Notes: a model not told the origin generated them from the sequence alone. Counted from the stretch's first letter, positions 1 through 7,763 are shown. The stretch: 29,848 nucleotides of DNA from Solirubrobacterales bacterium (GCA_003244035.1 QHBV01000087.1:41349-71196); one strand, 5' to 3'. A program made the numbers and translations.

Positions 1-829
1 AGGCGGGCGAGGTCGGAATCACCCCCTCAAACCATTTGGCGCCGGGGAGCTTGCAGATATCGTGCCCGGCACTGGGCGTGTACGTGTCGACGTACTCCGC
101 GCGATTGGCCGCGGCCTGCGCCGCGAGCACACCGTCGATCCGCAGCAGCAGCGACCTGAACCACGGAACGTCGCCGGAGCTGATTGGCACGATCGGCCAG
201 CACCCCGGACCGCTCACCGGGAGCACGGCCGGGTAGCCCACCACCAGCGTCCGGGCACCGGGAGAACGCGCGTGGATGCCGCGGAGCACCGCGGCGATCC
301 TGGGCGCGATCACGTCGACGCCCGCAGCCGCCGTGTCGCGCCCGCCAACCGTGTAATGGTTCTTGCACGGCGAGCCCGTCGGGCTGAGCAGGTCGAGCTT
401 GACGCAGGACTGGGCGATCCCGACCAGATCGGCGTCATTGCCCCCGATCCCGACCGTGACCAGCGTAGTGGAGGCGCTCAGGGCATTGAACTGCGGCGGA
501 TTGACCCCACCGAGCGAGACCCGTTGAGGCGTCGTCATGTCGGCGGTCACCGCGCCGCTGCAGCTGACGTCGTGGAAGATCGAAGGGCGGATCGACGCCG
601 CCACCAGCGACGGGTAGTTGTGATCCGAGCGCGCGCACCCGATCGGTGTGCCGTGCTGATTGGGGATCAGCGGCCCTGAGGTGTACGAGTCGCCGAGCGC
701 GATGTACACCCCGCCCGGCGCCGATACCGCGCCCGGCGCCGATACCGCACCCGACGCGCCGGCAACGCCCCAGGTCGAGCAGGCCAGCGCCACCAGGGCG
801 GCGAGCGCGGCGACGCGCCGAGCAGTCAC
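1..829 (-). CDS. Secreted SGNH/GDSL-type esterase, C-terminus beyond the window
   Basis: Read on the minus strand from a GTG at 829, the product begins with a signal peptide (Arg-Arg, then an Ala/Leu/Val-rich core, then Ala-rich residues). Block I of SGNH hydrolases follows as GDSYTSGP, which holds the nucleophilic Ser. Further on come a Cys-Ser-Gly segment and the block III motif GGND. The reading frame is still open at base 1, so the catalytic Asp-x-x-His block lies outside the window. Paired cysteines and the signal peptide suggest an extracellular lipase or esterase of the actinobacterial type; the substrate cannot be told. The GTG overlaps the TGA of an upstream SnoaL-like remnant (GTGA), so the start was probably translationally coupled to a gene that is now broken. 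Family assignment is firm and the exact start is fairly sure. Confidence 0.85.
   Translation of the reverse strand, partial: MTARRVAALAALVALACSTWGVAGASGAVSAPGAVSAPGGVYIALGDSYTSGPLIPNQHGTPIGCARSDHNYPSLVAASIRPSIFHDVSCSGAVTADMTTPQRVSLGGVNPPQFNALSASTTLVTVGIGGNDADLVGIAQSCVKLDLLSPTGSPCKNHYTVGGRDTAAAGVDVIAPRIAAVLRGIHARSPGARTLVVGYPAVLPVSGPGCWPIVPISSGDVPWFRSLLLRIDGVLAAQAAANRAEYVDTYTPSAGHDICKLPGAKWFEGVIPTSPA
713..748. repeat. 18-bp tandem duplication in the esterase leader
   Basis: Two exact copies of an 18-bp unit (713-730 and 731-748) stand head to tail. On the minus strand they encode Ala-Val-Ser-Ala-Pro-Gly twice, in the linker between the signal peptide and the catalytic domain. The unit length keeps the frame, so this is a length-variable spacer of no obvious catalytic effect. 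Confidence 0.85.
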
Positions 830-954
830 GCTCTCAACCCCGCGGCCGCGAACGCGTCCTCGGGGCCGGCGTAGTGCACCGTCTCGATCACCTTGCCATC
901 GCGAAAGGTCGGCGACCGGCTCGCCGGCTGGTTGCGGTTCGCCATGACCGGCAT
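826..954 (-). pseudogene. 3' remnant of an NTF2/SnoaL-like gene
   Basis: On the minus strand, codons 906-829 encode a run starting FRDGKVIETVHY and ending in PEDAFAAAGLRA before a TGA at 828-826. This matches the usual last strand and C-terminal helix of SnoaL-like/NTF2-like proteins (FRDGK, then PxxAxxAAGL). The open frame reaches back to an ATG at 954 (42 codons), too short for the family's roughly 120-140 residues. Beyond about 950 the frame runs into the region upstream of and antisense to the methyltransferase gene and loses any resemblance. The 5' part is therefore missing, probably lost when the methyltransferase segment arrived; that is inference. The stop overlaps the start of the esterase gene by GTGA. 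Confidence 0.6.
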
Positions 955-1020
955 TGTCACACCGCGACTCGCGTCGATACTTGTACTGGTGCCGTCCGTC
1001 CCCGTCCTAGAGTCCGGCAG

Positions 1021-1896
1021 ATGAAGGTGATCTCGATGAACGAGGCCAGCAGCGACTTCGTGCCGGACGACGATCTGATCATCCACGGGGATTGCGGAGT
1101 CGTGCTGAGAAAGCTGCCCGCCGGCTTCTTCGACGCGATCTACATCGATCCACCTTTCAACACCGGCTCTCCTCGCAGCCTCAAGCGCCTCCGGGCCCAG
1201 CGAGATCCGGCTCGCGGTACGCCGGGATTTGGGGGCCACCGCTACACCCGCGAGGTCCTCTCGGCGCTCAGCTATGAGGACGCCTTCGACGACTTCCTGG
1301 AGTTCATCGGTCCGAAGCTGGGCCGGGCGCGGGAGCTCCTGGCCGTGCACGGCACGCTCTACTTCCACATCGACTACCGCGAGGCGCACTACTGCAAGGT
1401 CCTGCTCGACACCGTCTTCGGGCGGGACTGCTTCCTCAACGAGATCATCTGGGCCTACGACTACGGCGCCCGCACCACCAAACGGTGGCCCGCCAAGCAC
1501 GACACGATCCTCGTGTACGTCAAGGACCCAGAGCGCTACTGGTTCAACGGCGATGAGGTCGACCGCGAGCCCTACATGGCGCCTGGCCTGCAGACGGCCG
1601 AACGGGCTGCAAAGGGCAAGCTGCCGACGGACGTGTGGTGGCACACGATCGTCCCCACCAAAGGGCCAGAGCGCACCGGTTATCCCACCCAGAAGCCGGA
1701 GGGCATCGTCCGCCGGATGCTCGCGGCGTCCTCGAAACCGGGTGGCTGGTGCCTCGACTTCTTCGCGGGCTCCGGGACGCTCGCGTCGGTCGCCTGCAAG
1801 CTCGGGCGACGCTTCGTCGTGGTGGACTCGAATGCTGAAGCAGTCGACGTGATGACGCATCGGCTCGGTGAACAGACCAGGCAGTTGTCTCTATGA
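1021..1896 (+). CDS. Site-specific DNA methyltransferase, beta-class amino-MTase
   Basis: This 291-residue protein should transfer a methyl group from SAM to an exocyclic amino group of adenine or cytosine in DNA. The catalytic motif IV is DPPF (residues 43-46, followed by NTG). Near the C-terminus come a YPTQKPE segment (221-227) and the SAM-binding motif FAGSGT (248-253). Catalytic motif first and SAM motif last is the beta-class order. The middle (about 55-215) should hold target recognition. No restriction endonuclease or specificity subunit is visible beside it, so it appears to be an orphan. A second start at ATG 1036 has a better placed ribosome site (AAGGTGA at 1023-1029), which would give 286 residues. 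The gene sits between a truncated SnoaL-like gene and a tRNA-Lys, which suggests acquisition by transfer. The sequence specificity is unknown. Confidence 0.88.
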   Translation: MKVISMNEASSDFVPDDDLIIHGDCGVVLRKLPAGFFDAIYIDPPFNTGSPRSLKRLRAQRDPARGTPGFGGHRYTREVLSALSYEDAFDDFLEFIGPKLGRARELLAVHGTLYFHIDYREAHYCKVLLDTVFGRDCFLNEIIWAYDYGARTTKRWPAKHDTILVYVKDPERYWFNGDEVDREPYMAPGLQTAERAAKGKLPTDVWWHTIVPTKGPERTGYPTQKPEGIVRRMLAASSKPGGWCLDFFAGSGTLASVACKLGRRFVVVDSNAEAVDVMTHRLGEQTRQLSL

Positions 1897-1902
1897 GAGC
1901 AC

Positions 1903-1953
1903 GACCCACTCGGACAACGACCCACTCGGCGCGCCTTCCCGGCTGAGTGGGTC
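1903..1953. terminator. Hairpin between the methyltransferase gene and tRNA-Lys, with a repeated arm
   Basis: GACCCACTC at 1919-1927 pairs exactly with GAGTGGGTC at 1945-1953 across a 17-base loop, followed by ATTT. The same left arm also occurs at 1903-1911, so either copy can pair with the right arm. The place, between convergent genes, fits a bidirectional terminator. The long loop and the lack of a U-tract keep confidence moderate. Confidence 0.45.
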
Positions 1954-2027
1954 ATTTCCATCCCCCCGCGGGGTCATTGCCCCAGTCGAGCCGCGTGGGC
2001 CTTCGAGTGGGGCGGTATCGAGATTCA

Positions 2028-2100
<73 letters not shown>

Positions 2101-2157
2101 TTCGCGCTGGCGATCTTATCCAGACCCGCCGGGGGGCCAGCCGGCCGCAGCAGGCCC

Positions 2158-2823
2158 TCAGCACTGCTGAGCGACTTGGGGCTGGGTCTTGGCCTGCTGG
2201 AGGGTCTGCTGGAGCGTGGCCCGCTGCGTCTTGGGGACGAGGCCGAGCGCCGTCGCTGCCGCAAGGTCCCCCTTTTGGGTCTGCTTGGCGGCGTACGCCG
2301 ACGCGGCGAGGCACTCAAAGCCCTTCGGCTCGCTCGGGTTCGCGCGCGCGTCGATCTCCCAGGCTGCGGCTTCGCCGGCATAGTCACCCAGCGCGCTGTA
2401 GGCCCTTGCGGCGAGTACCGCGACGTCCGTGTCCGGGTTCTTGGTCAGCTGCAGGTAGCGCTCCCACGCCTGGGTGGCGGCAATCAGCTCCTTCTTGCCG
2501 GTCGCCGTGAAGGCACCGGTGCTTGGGTTGAAGTCGGCGCCCTGTCCGGCCGACGCCCACCGGGCCTGCACTAGCGCGGCCCACCCCGCCGGGTCGGTCG
2601 GTCGCAGCTTCGTCTCCTTTAACGCGTTCGTCTCGTCCTGGCTCACCACCTGCTTCTGGGCGCCACTCGAGCCGTTGCCGGAGAACGCGTTGAGCAGCCC
2701 GCCGTTGCCGCTGCCGGTGCCGACGCCGAACAGCACCAGGCCGCCACCCATCAGGATCGCGAGGCCGAGGTAGACGGCCTGGACGGTGCGCCGGCGGCCA
2801 CGTCCGCGAAGGTCGAAGAGCAT
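2158..2823 (-). CDS. Membrane-anchored TPR-like protein
   Basis: This is a 221-residue protein. A basic N-terminus (about residues 5-13) is followed by one membrane helix (about 15-37), a Gly/Ser/Asn-rich linker (38-55) and an alpha-helical C-terminal domain. That domain reads like tetratricopeptide repeats (PTDPAGWAALVQARW; WERYLQLTKNPDTDVAVLAARAYSALGDY; then AWEIDARANPSEPKGFECLAASAYA). It should be outside or at the outer face of the membrane and bind another protein. It begins 3 bases after the tatC stop, so it is probably the last gene of a tatA-tatC-TPR operon. A role with Tat substrates or envelope assembly is inference from position only. Confidence 0.7.
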   Translation of the reverse strand: MLFDLRGRGRRRTVQAVYLGLAILMGGGLVLFGVGTGSGNGGLLNAFSGNGSSGAQKQVVSQDETNALKETKLRPTDPAGWAALVQARWASAGQGADFNPSTGAFTATGKKELIAATQAWERYLQLTKNPDTDVAVLAARAYSALGDYAGEAAAWEIDARANPSEPKGFECLAASAYAAKQTQKGDLAAATALGLVPKTQRATLQQTLQQAKTQPQVAQQC

Positions 2824-2826
2824 CGG

Positions 2827-3810
2827 CTAGGTGGGGTCGAGGCCGTCGCCGAGCTCCGCGAGCTCCGCCGCGGCACGAGCCGCCGCTCGGCGATCGGCGA
2901 TCTTCAGCATCACGATACTGGCGAGATAGAGCAGGACAAGCGGAAGCATCTCCAATCCGGTGGTCACCGGATCAACCCCGGGCATCGCCGCGGCGATCAC
3001 GGCGATGATGACCGTAGCGTAGCGCCAGTTCCCGGTCAGGGTGCGCGCGTTGATCACGCCGAGGCGGTCGAGCGCCAGCAGTCCGAGCGGCATCTGGAAC
3101 GCCAGACCGATCCCGAGCATCGTTAAGATCTCGAACGAGTAGTACGTCTTGGCCTGGACGAGGATGTCGAAGTTCTGGCTGTTGTAGCCCTGCAAGAACC
3201 GGACCGCCGGGGGGAGCACGACCGCGTAGGCGAAGGCCACGCCGACGATGAACAGCAGCGGCGCGAGCGCCATCGCGGGAATCGCGGCGCGGCGCTCGTG
3301 CGGGCTGAGCGCCGGGATCACAAACGCGTAGCCCTCGTAGATCAGGACCGGCAGCGCGAACAGCAGCGCGAAGTACGCCGCCACGGTCAGGGTCGTGGTG
3401 AACGGCTCGGCGATCCCGAACGTGATCGGAAGCCGCTTGGGCGCCGACTGCGGCAGCGACCCGGCGGCCGCGGCGGCGCTGCCGGCGGCGGTGGCGAAGA
3501 ACTGACGATCCTGGGCGGATTGCGTCCGGGAAGCTGAGAGGTCGCGCAGGGCGATGCCCAGCGCGGCCAGGTCGCGGGCCTCCTTGACCGAGTCGCCGGT
3601 CAGCCCCGAGAGGTGATTGGCGCTGGTCTTGGGCGTGGACGGGAGCGCGCGGTTGAGCACGTTCAGCAGCGCGTGGTTCTGCCAGAAGCAGCCGGCAAAC
3701 GCGAGCGCCAGCGCCACGCCACAGATGACCAAGCGCGAGCGCAGCTCGCCGAGGTGCTCGACGATGCTCAGACGATCCTCGTGCCCGATCGGTCGGAGCG
3801 CCTTCGCCAT
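2827..3810 (-). CDS. tatC: Sec-independent protein translocase subunit TatC
   Basis: TatC is the integral-membrane receptor that binds twin-arginine signal peptides and, with TatA, exports folded proteins. The N-terminus has the family's amphipathic SIVEHLGELRSRL (residues 15-27). Six predicted membrane segments follow, with the conserved IAEPFTTT (133-140), YEGYAFVIPALSPHERR and LAFQMPLG blocks. The protein has 327 residues, against about 250-260 for most TatC. The extra length lies in the first extracytoplasmic loop (about 55-120), which is rich in Ala, Ser and Gln. ATG 3810 was chosen because the family N-terminus follows it directly; the frame stays open upstream but without resemblance. 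It lies 13 bases downstream of tatA. The Rieske protein encoded at 7764-8453 is a likely client. Confidence 0.95.
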   Translation of the reverse strand: MAKALRPIGHEDRLSIVEHLGELRSRLVICGVALALAFAGCFWQNHALLNVLNRALPSTPKTSANHLSGLTGDSVKEARDLAALGIALRDLSASRTQSAQDRQFFATAAGSAAAAAGSLPQSAPKRLPITFGIAEPFTTTLTVAAYFALLFALPVLIYEGYAFVIPALSPHERRAAIPAMALAPLLFIVGVAFAYAVVLPPAVRFLQGYNSQNFDILVQAKTYYSFEILTMLGIGLAFQMPLGLLALDRLGVINARTLTGNWRYATVIIAVIAAAMPGVDPVTTGLEMLPLVLLYLASIVMLKIADRRAAARAAAELAELGDGLDPT

Positions 3811-3823
3811 GGGGCCGGTGGGC

Positions 3824-4030
3824 TTAGGTCCGGCGCTCTGTCTCGCCGCCGCCCGCGACCTGCGGCCGCTCGCCTTCGTCCGGTTCCTTTGAGCCGCCTG
3901 TGATCGAGTCCTTGAACTCCCGCAGGCCGTGGCCGAGCTCGCGGCCCAGGGTCGGGAGGCGCTTGGGGCCAAAGACCAGCAGCAGGATCACCACGACGAC
4001 GATCACATCGGTGATGGGGTTACGGAACAT
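3824..4030 (-). CDS. tatA: Sec-independent protein translocase subunit TatA/TatE
   Basis: This 68-residue protein has the TatA layout. A short extracytoplasmic N-terminus is followed by one membrane helix (about residues 8-20), the hinge FGPKRLP (20-26), an amphipathic helix ELGHGLREFKDSI (31-43) and a charged, disordered tail. TatA oligomers form the transport path used with TatC. ATG 4030 has a GGAGG ribosome site 8 bases upstream. The TatA and TatB classes cannot be told apart by eye; the short tail favours TatA. It is the first gene of the tatA-tatC-TPR set and faces a divergent zinc-ribbon gene across 87 bases that must hold both promoters. Confidence 0.93.
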   Translation of the reverse strand: MFRNPITDVIVVVVILLLVFGPKRLPTLGRELGHGLREFKDSITGGSKEPDEGERPQVAGGGETERRT

Positions 4031-4117
4031 GCCTGATGCCTCCGGATCGGGGTCTCCAAGGGTAGCGGTCTCGCTCCCATGCAACGGGCTCAAGCTCGGG
4101 AGGAATCGAGCCGATAC

Positions 4118-4459
4118 ATGCGCATCCACACGCAGTCCCGATTCAATGATGCCGGTGCCCCGGCGATTGCAACCCTCCACGTCTGCCCGCGGTGTGCGTG
4201 CGAGCTGGTCCAGCCCGTCGCCTGGGAGCAGACCGCGAGTGACCGGTGCCTGCTGAGGCTCGAGTGCCCAAATTGCCGCTGGAGCGCGCATGGCAGTTAC
4301 GACCGCCGCCAGGTCGATCGACTCGAGCAGCAGCTCGAGGACGGCTTCGCCCGGATGCTCGAGGATCTGCGACGGCTCAAGCAGGCGAACACCGCCGACC
4401 GGGTCGAGCGCTTCACGGCGGCCCTGCAGGCGGACTTGATCCTGCCCGAGGACTTTTAG
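4118..4459 (+). CDS. Small zinc-ribbon protein of unknown function
   Basis: This 113-residue protein has two Cys pairs: CPRC (with a third Cys two residues on) near residues 23-28 and CPNC near residues 50-53. That spacing fits a single zinc ribbon. A charged, helical second half follows (DRRQVDRLEQQLEDGFARM onward), which could form a coiled coil. No enzyme motif is visible. A GGGAGGAA ribosome site lies at 4098-4105, 12 bases upstream of ATG 4118. An earlier ATG at 4079 would add 13 residues unlike the rest. The gene diverges from tatA and ends at a strong hairpin. A nucleic-acid-binding or adaptor role is possible but unproved. Confidence 0.7.
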   Translation: MRIHTQSRFNDAGAPAIATLHVCPRCACELVQPVAWEQTASDRCLLRLECPNCRWSAHGSYDRRQVDRLEQQLEDGFARMLEDLRRLKQANTADRVERFTAALQADLILPEDF

Positions 4460-4462
4460 ATC

Positions 4463-4490
4463 CGGCCGCACGCCCGCAGGCGTGCGGCCG
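4463..4490. terminator. Bidirectional terminator hairpin
   Basis: GGCCGCACGCC at 4464-4474 pairs perfectly with GGCGTGCGGCC at 4479-4489 across the 4-base loop CGCA. An outer C-G pair extends the stem to 12 bp. It lies between the convergent zinc-ribbon and polyprenyl synthase genes. There is no clear T-tract, as is common in high-GC actinobacteria. Confidence 0.65.
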
Positions 4491-4503
4491 TTACCTGAGC
4501 GCC

Positions 4504-5472
4504 TTACGCATAGCGCTCGACGACTCCGTCCGCCACCAGCTCGAGTGCGGCGCGATGGCGATCGCCGAGCTCCGGCAGCGCCAACTTGGCTTCGCGCACG
4601 AGCTCGAGCGCGCGTTGCTTGGCCGCCGTGAGCGCGCCGGTCGCGGCGATCCGCTCGCAGACACCGGCCGCCAGCTCGGGCGTTCTCACCGTGCGCAGGT
4701 CGAGTGCGGCGAGCTCCTGGTCGCTGCCGCGAGCGAGGATCAGGGGGAGCGTGACGGTCCCGTCGAGCAGGTCCGCGCCACGGGGCTTGCCCGTGCGCTC
4801 CGGTGGCCCCGACACGTCGAGCACGTCGTCCAGGATCTGGAAGGCGACCCCGATCCGCTCGCCGAACTCGCCGAGCGCCCCTACCCAATCGCCCCCTTCC
4901 AGCGCCCCGAGCTCGCACGCCGCCTTGAACAGCACGGCGGTCTTCAGCCGGCAACGCTCCAGGTAACGCTCGATTCCGACGCCGGCTCGCCACGCATCGG
5001 CCCGCTGCATCAGCTCTCCGGTGGCGAGTTCGGAGCTCGCGCGCGATAGGACCCTGACGGCCTGCACCGAGCCGCCCGCCGCCAGCTCGGCGAACGCGCG
5101 CGAGAACAGCAGGTCCCCGGTCGCGGTCGCAAGCCCTCTCCCCGCTGCCGCGACCACCGTCGGGCGTCCCCGTCGCAGCGAGGCGCCGTCGAGGACATCG
5201 TCGTGCACGAGCGTCGCTCCGTGGATCAGCTCGACGGCGACCGCCGCCCGGACGAGTCCCTCGCGCTCGGGCGCTGGTACGCCGGCCGCGAGGCACACCA
5301 GCAACGGCCGCAGGCGCTTGCCGCCAGCCGTGATCGTCTCGCCCGCGTGACGCGCGAGCAGCGCACCATGAGAGGCGGCCAACTGCGCCATTCGCTGCTC
5401 GACCCGGTCCATCAGCCGCGAGACCTCGGCGCCGCCCGCGGCGACGACGGCTTGGACGGAGGCGCCGCTCAC
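4504..5472 (-). CDS. Polyprenyl diphosphate synthase, probably for the menaquinone side chain
   Basis: This trans-isoprenyl diphosphate synthase condenses isopentenyl diphosphate onto an allylic diphosphate to build a long chain. In the 322-residue product, GGKRLRP (residues 50-56) binds diphosphate. The first Asp-rich motif is DDVLD (91-95), followed by RRGRPT, and the second is DDVLD (215-219); both chelate Mg. The start is GTG 5472, whose bases overlap the menG stop as GTGA. The open frame upstream of this is only the antisense of menG sequence. Being coupled to menG and downstream of the bc complex genes, it most likely makes the hepta- to nona-prenyl tail of menaquinone. The chain length cannot be read safely from the sequence. 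Confidence 0.9.
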   Translation of the reverse strand: MSGASVQAVVAAGGAEVSRLMDRVEQRMAQLAASHGALLARHAGETITAGGKRLRPLLVCLAAGVPAPEREGLVRAAVAVELIHGATLVHDDVLDGASLRRGRPTVVAAAGRGLATATGDLLFSRAFAELAAGGSVQAVRVLSRASSELATGELMQRADAWRAGVGIERYLERCRLKTAVLFKAACELGALEGGDWVGALGEFGERIGVAFQILDDVLDVSGPPERTGKPRGADLLDGTVTLPLILARGSDQELAALDLRTVRTPELAAGVCERIAATGALTAAKQRALELVREAKLALPELGDRHRAALELVADGVVERYA

Positions 5473-6185
5473 CCCGGCGCCGTTCCGGCGTGCAGGGCGA
5501 TGATCCCGCCGGCGGTGAGGGCGTACCGGATCTCGCGCAAGCCGCAGCTCCACATCACCGCGGCGAGCTGCTCGGGGCCCGGGAACCTCCGGACTGAGCT
5601 GGGTAGGTAGCTGTAGGCGGCGGCGTCGCCGGCGAGCTTGCCCAGCGCCGGGACGACGCGATCGAACCACAGCTCGAAGAAGGTCGAAAGAGGGGGCCGG
5701 AGCGGCGTCGTGATCTCGAGCACCACCACCCGCCCTCCGGGCGCGACCACGCGCGCCAGCTCACGCAGGCCGGCCTCCAGGTTCGAGAAGTTGCGGGCGC
5801 CGAAGGCGACGGTCGCCGCGGCGAAGTGATCGTCGTCGTAGGGCAGCGCGAGCGCGTTGGCAGTCTCAAAGACGAGCTCGACGTCCGTGGCGGGGGGCCG
5901 CGCGCGGGCCTTTTTGCGCGCGAGCTCGAGCATCCGCTCGGAGAAGTCGGCTCCGACCACCTCTCCACCCGGCGCCACCCGAGTCGCGAGCTCGAGTGCC
6001 AGATCGCCCGTGCCGGTCGCGACGTCGAGCACGCGGTCGCCGGCGCAGACCGCGGCGAGGTCGGCGGCCCGCCGGCGCCAGTGGTGGTGCAGGCCGGCGG
6101 TCATGACCGTGTTCATGCGGTCATACAGCCCGGCGATGCGGTCGAACATCGCCTGCACCTGGGTGTCCGGCAGGGTGTCGGGCAC
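5469..6185 (-). CDS. menG: Demethylmenaquinone methyltransferase (MenG/UbiE family)
   Basis: The enzyme methylates demethylmenaquinone with SAM, the last step of menaquinone synthesis. The 238-residue product has the family N-terminus QAMFDRIAGLYDRMNTVMT (residues 10-28), SAM motif I VLDVATGTGDLA (53-64), GADFSERML and the family signature FGARNFSN. The C-terminal part has FFELWFDRVVPALGKL, also typical. The start is GTG 6185, 5 bases after the stop of the upstream cytochrome subunit gene. The stop overlaps the start of the polyprenyl synthase gene. The absence of ubiquinone genes nearby and the actinobacterial context favour menaquinone as substrate. Confidence 0.92.
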   Translation of the reverse strand: MPDTLPDTQVQAMFDRIAGLYDRMNTVMTAGLHHHWRRRAADLAAVCAGDRVLDVATGTGDLALELATRVAPGGEVVGADFSERMLELARKKARARPPATDVELVFETANALALPYDDDHFAAATVAFGARNFSNLEAGLRELARVVAPGGRVVVLEITTPLRPPLSTFFELWFDRVVPALGKLAGDAAAYSYLPSSVRRFPGPEQLAAVMWSCGLREIRYALTAGGIIALHAGTAPG

Positions 6186-6190
6186 TCGGG

Positions 6191-6928
6191 CTACTGCAGC
6201 TCTGCCAGGAAGTTCACCACGTCCTGGAACTGCTGCGGGGATTTCGTGGCGAGCCCCGCGAACGATGGCATCGGCGCGGTTGGATTGCGCAGCGTCGAGG
6301 CGATCGCTCCCGGGCGCAGCTTCGAGCCGATGTGCGTGAGCGGTGGCCCGGGGCCGTTGTTGCCGTTGGTGCCGATCACGTGGCAGGCGAGGCAGCCCGA
6401 CTCGCCCACGACGAGCGACCCGGCGCGGAAGGTCGCGACCTGCGCGGCCGAGAGGTTGGAGGGGGGCTTCAGGTCGACCGAGTTGGGAGAGCCCGTATCC
6501 GCGCCGGAGTAGGTCAGGAAGGCGATCGCGGCGATCGTCGCGATCCCGGCGACCAGCGCCACCGGGCGGCGCTCGATCCGCCGCTCGGGGCTGCGGTCGT
6601 AGAACGGCAACAGGAACAGCAGGACCATCGCGATCGTCGGGACCCCGATCGCCGCCAGCGGAGTGAACTCCGGGACGTTGCGCATCACCCGCAGGACCTC
6701 GAACAGGAAGTAGAAGTACCAGTCGGGTCGCGGCACGTAGGTGGTCGTCGTCGGGTCCGCCTTGGGACCGAACTCGGCGCCGAACATCAGCGTCAGGAAG
6801 ATGATCACCGCCATCACGATCACCGCCATCATCGAGTCCTTGGCGACGATGTAGGGATAGAACGGCTTTCCCTCGTTCTTCAGCAGCGAGTACTCGCGGA
6901 GGTAGGCCTCCTTCTCGGCCTGATTCAT
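6191..6928 (-). CDS. qcrC: Menaquinol-cytochrome c reductase: subunit IV-cytochrome c fusion (QcrC-like)
   Basis: The 245-residue protein joins two parts. Residues about 1-140 resemble subunit IV of b6f, the C-terminal half of cytochrome b, with three membrane helices. The Qo-site motif is PDWY (68-71) in place of PEWY. Residues about 150-245 are a mono-haem cytochrome c domain with CLACH (C179, C182, H183) and a likely Met ligand at M220 in TAPMPSF. This arrangement is known from Bacillus QcrC. It allows quinol oxidation at the Qo site and electron exit through the fused haem c. It lies 31 bases downstream of cytochrome b and just before menG, in one operon. Confidence 0.92.
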   Translation of the reverse strand: MNQAEKEAYLREYSLLKNEGKPFYPYIVAKDSMMAVIVMAVIIFLTLMFGAEFGPKADPTTTTYVPRPDWYFYFLFEVLRVMRNVPEFTPLAAIGVPTIAMVLLFLLPFYDRSPERRIERRPVALVAGIATIAAIAFLTYSGADTGSPNSVDLKPPSNLSAAQVATFRAGSLVVGESGCLACHVIGTNGNNGPGPPLTHIGSKLRPGAIASTLRNPTAPMPSFAGLATKSPQQFQDVVNFLAELQ

Positions 6929-6959
6929 CGCTGGCCCCCGAGCGTCATCGCTGGCGCCC

Positions 6960-7763
6960 TCAGACCTCGGCCCGGCTGAGCTCGAGCTCGGGGTCCGGCT
7001 TGGACTTCAGCCAGGGAGGAGCCGAGATCCCGAGCTTGGCGACCAGGTACAGGTGGGCCCCGATCAGCGCGGCGATCATGGCCGGGATCACGAGCATGTG
7101 GATCGAGTAGAAGCGCGACAGCGTGGTCGCCCCGAACTCCGGACCGGCGCGTATGAAGTCCGACAGGTAGGGCCCGAGGAACGGGCTGGTGCCGTTGATG
7201 TTGATGCCGACGATCGTCGCCCAGTAGCCACGGCCGTCGAACGGCAGCAGGTAGCCGGTGAACGACATGATCAAGGTCAGGATCAGCAGCGTCACGCCGA
7301 TCACCCACGTCAGCTCGCGCGGGTACTTGTAGGCGCCGAAGAAGAAGACCCTGGCCATGTGCAGGAAGATCAGGATCACCATCACCGAAGCGCCCCACTT
7401 GTGCATCCCCCGCACGAACTGGCCGAGGAAAACCTGGTCGGTGATGTAGCGGATCGACTCGTACGCCCCGCCGGTGACGTCGGGGCGATAGTACATCGCC
7501 AGGAACACGCCGGTCACCGCCTGCGAGAGGAACGCGAACATCGTCGCCGAGCCGAGCGTGTAGGCCCAGGTGACGCCGGGCGGGACCTTGCGGAACAGCA
7601 TCCATCTGATCCCGCCCGAGAGCGACGTACGCTCGTCGATCCAGTCGACTACGGTGACGCCGGCCTCGGCGGGTGTGACGGCGCCGTTGCCGTTGTCCTC
7701 GCCTGGACGGGGCGGCTTGGGAAGCAGCCCCTTGGGCAGCGGAGGTGCGGGCAGGCGGGGCAT
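6960..7763 (-). CDS. qcrB: Menaquinol-cytochrome c reductase, b6-type cytochrome b
   Basis: This is the di-haem membrane subunit of the bc complex, 267 residues long. A Pro-rich cytoplasmic N-terminus (1-30) comes before the four-helix core. The haem ligands are H121/H135 and H222/H237. The first pair has 13 intervening residues and the second 14, the spacing known for cytochrome b6 rather than mitochondrial cytochrome b. Its length also fits the split b6 form, with the rest of cytochrome b encoded by the next gene. ATG 7763 directly follows the Rieske stop with no gap, so the genes are tightly coupled. Confidence 0.94.
   Translation of the reverse strand: MPRLPAPPLPKGLLPKPPRPGEDNGNGAVTPAEAGVTVVDWIDERTSLSGGIRWMLFRKVPPGVTWAYTLGSATMFAFLSQAVTGVFLAMYYRPDVTGGAYESIRYITDQVFLGQFVRGMHKWGASVMVILIFLHMARVFFFGAYKYPRELTWVIGVTLLILTLIMSFTGYLLPFDGRGYWATIVGININGTSPFLGPYLSDFIRAGPEFGATTLSRFYSIHMLVIPAMIAALIGAHLYLVAKLGISAPPWLKSKPDPELELSRAEV

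Noticed and set aside
826..1860. Long minus-strand open frame (344 codons) across the methyltransferase gene
   Set aside because: It is antisense to a gene with clear DPPF and FAGSGT motifs. Only the last 26 or so codons, outside that gene, have family resemblance.
3824..5296. Minus-strand open frame of 490 codons upstream of tatA
   Set aside because: Only the last 68 codons match TatA. The rest is Arg/Gly-rich shadow sequence of the zinc-ribbon and polyprenyl synthase genes.
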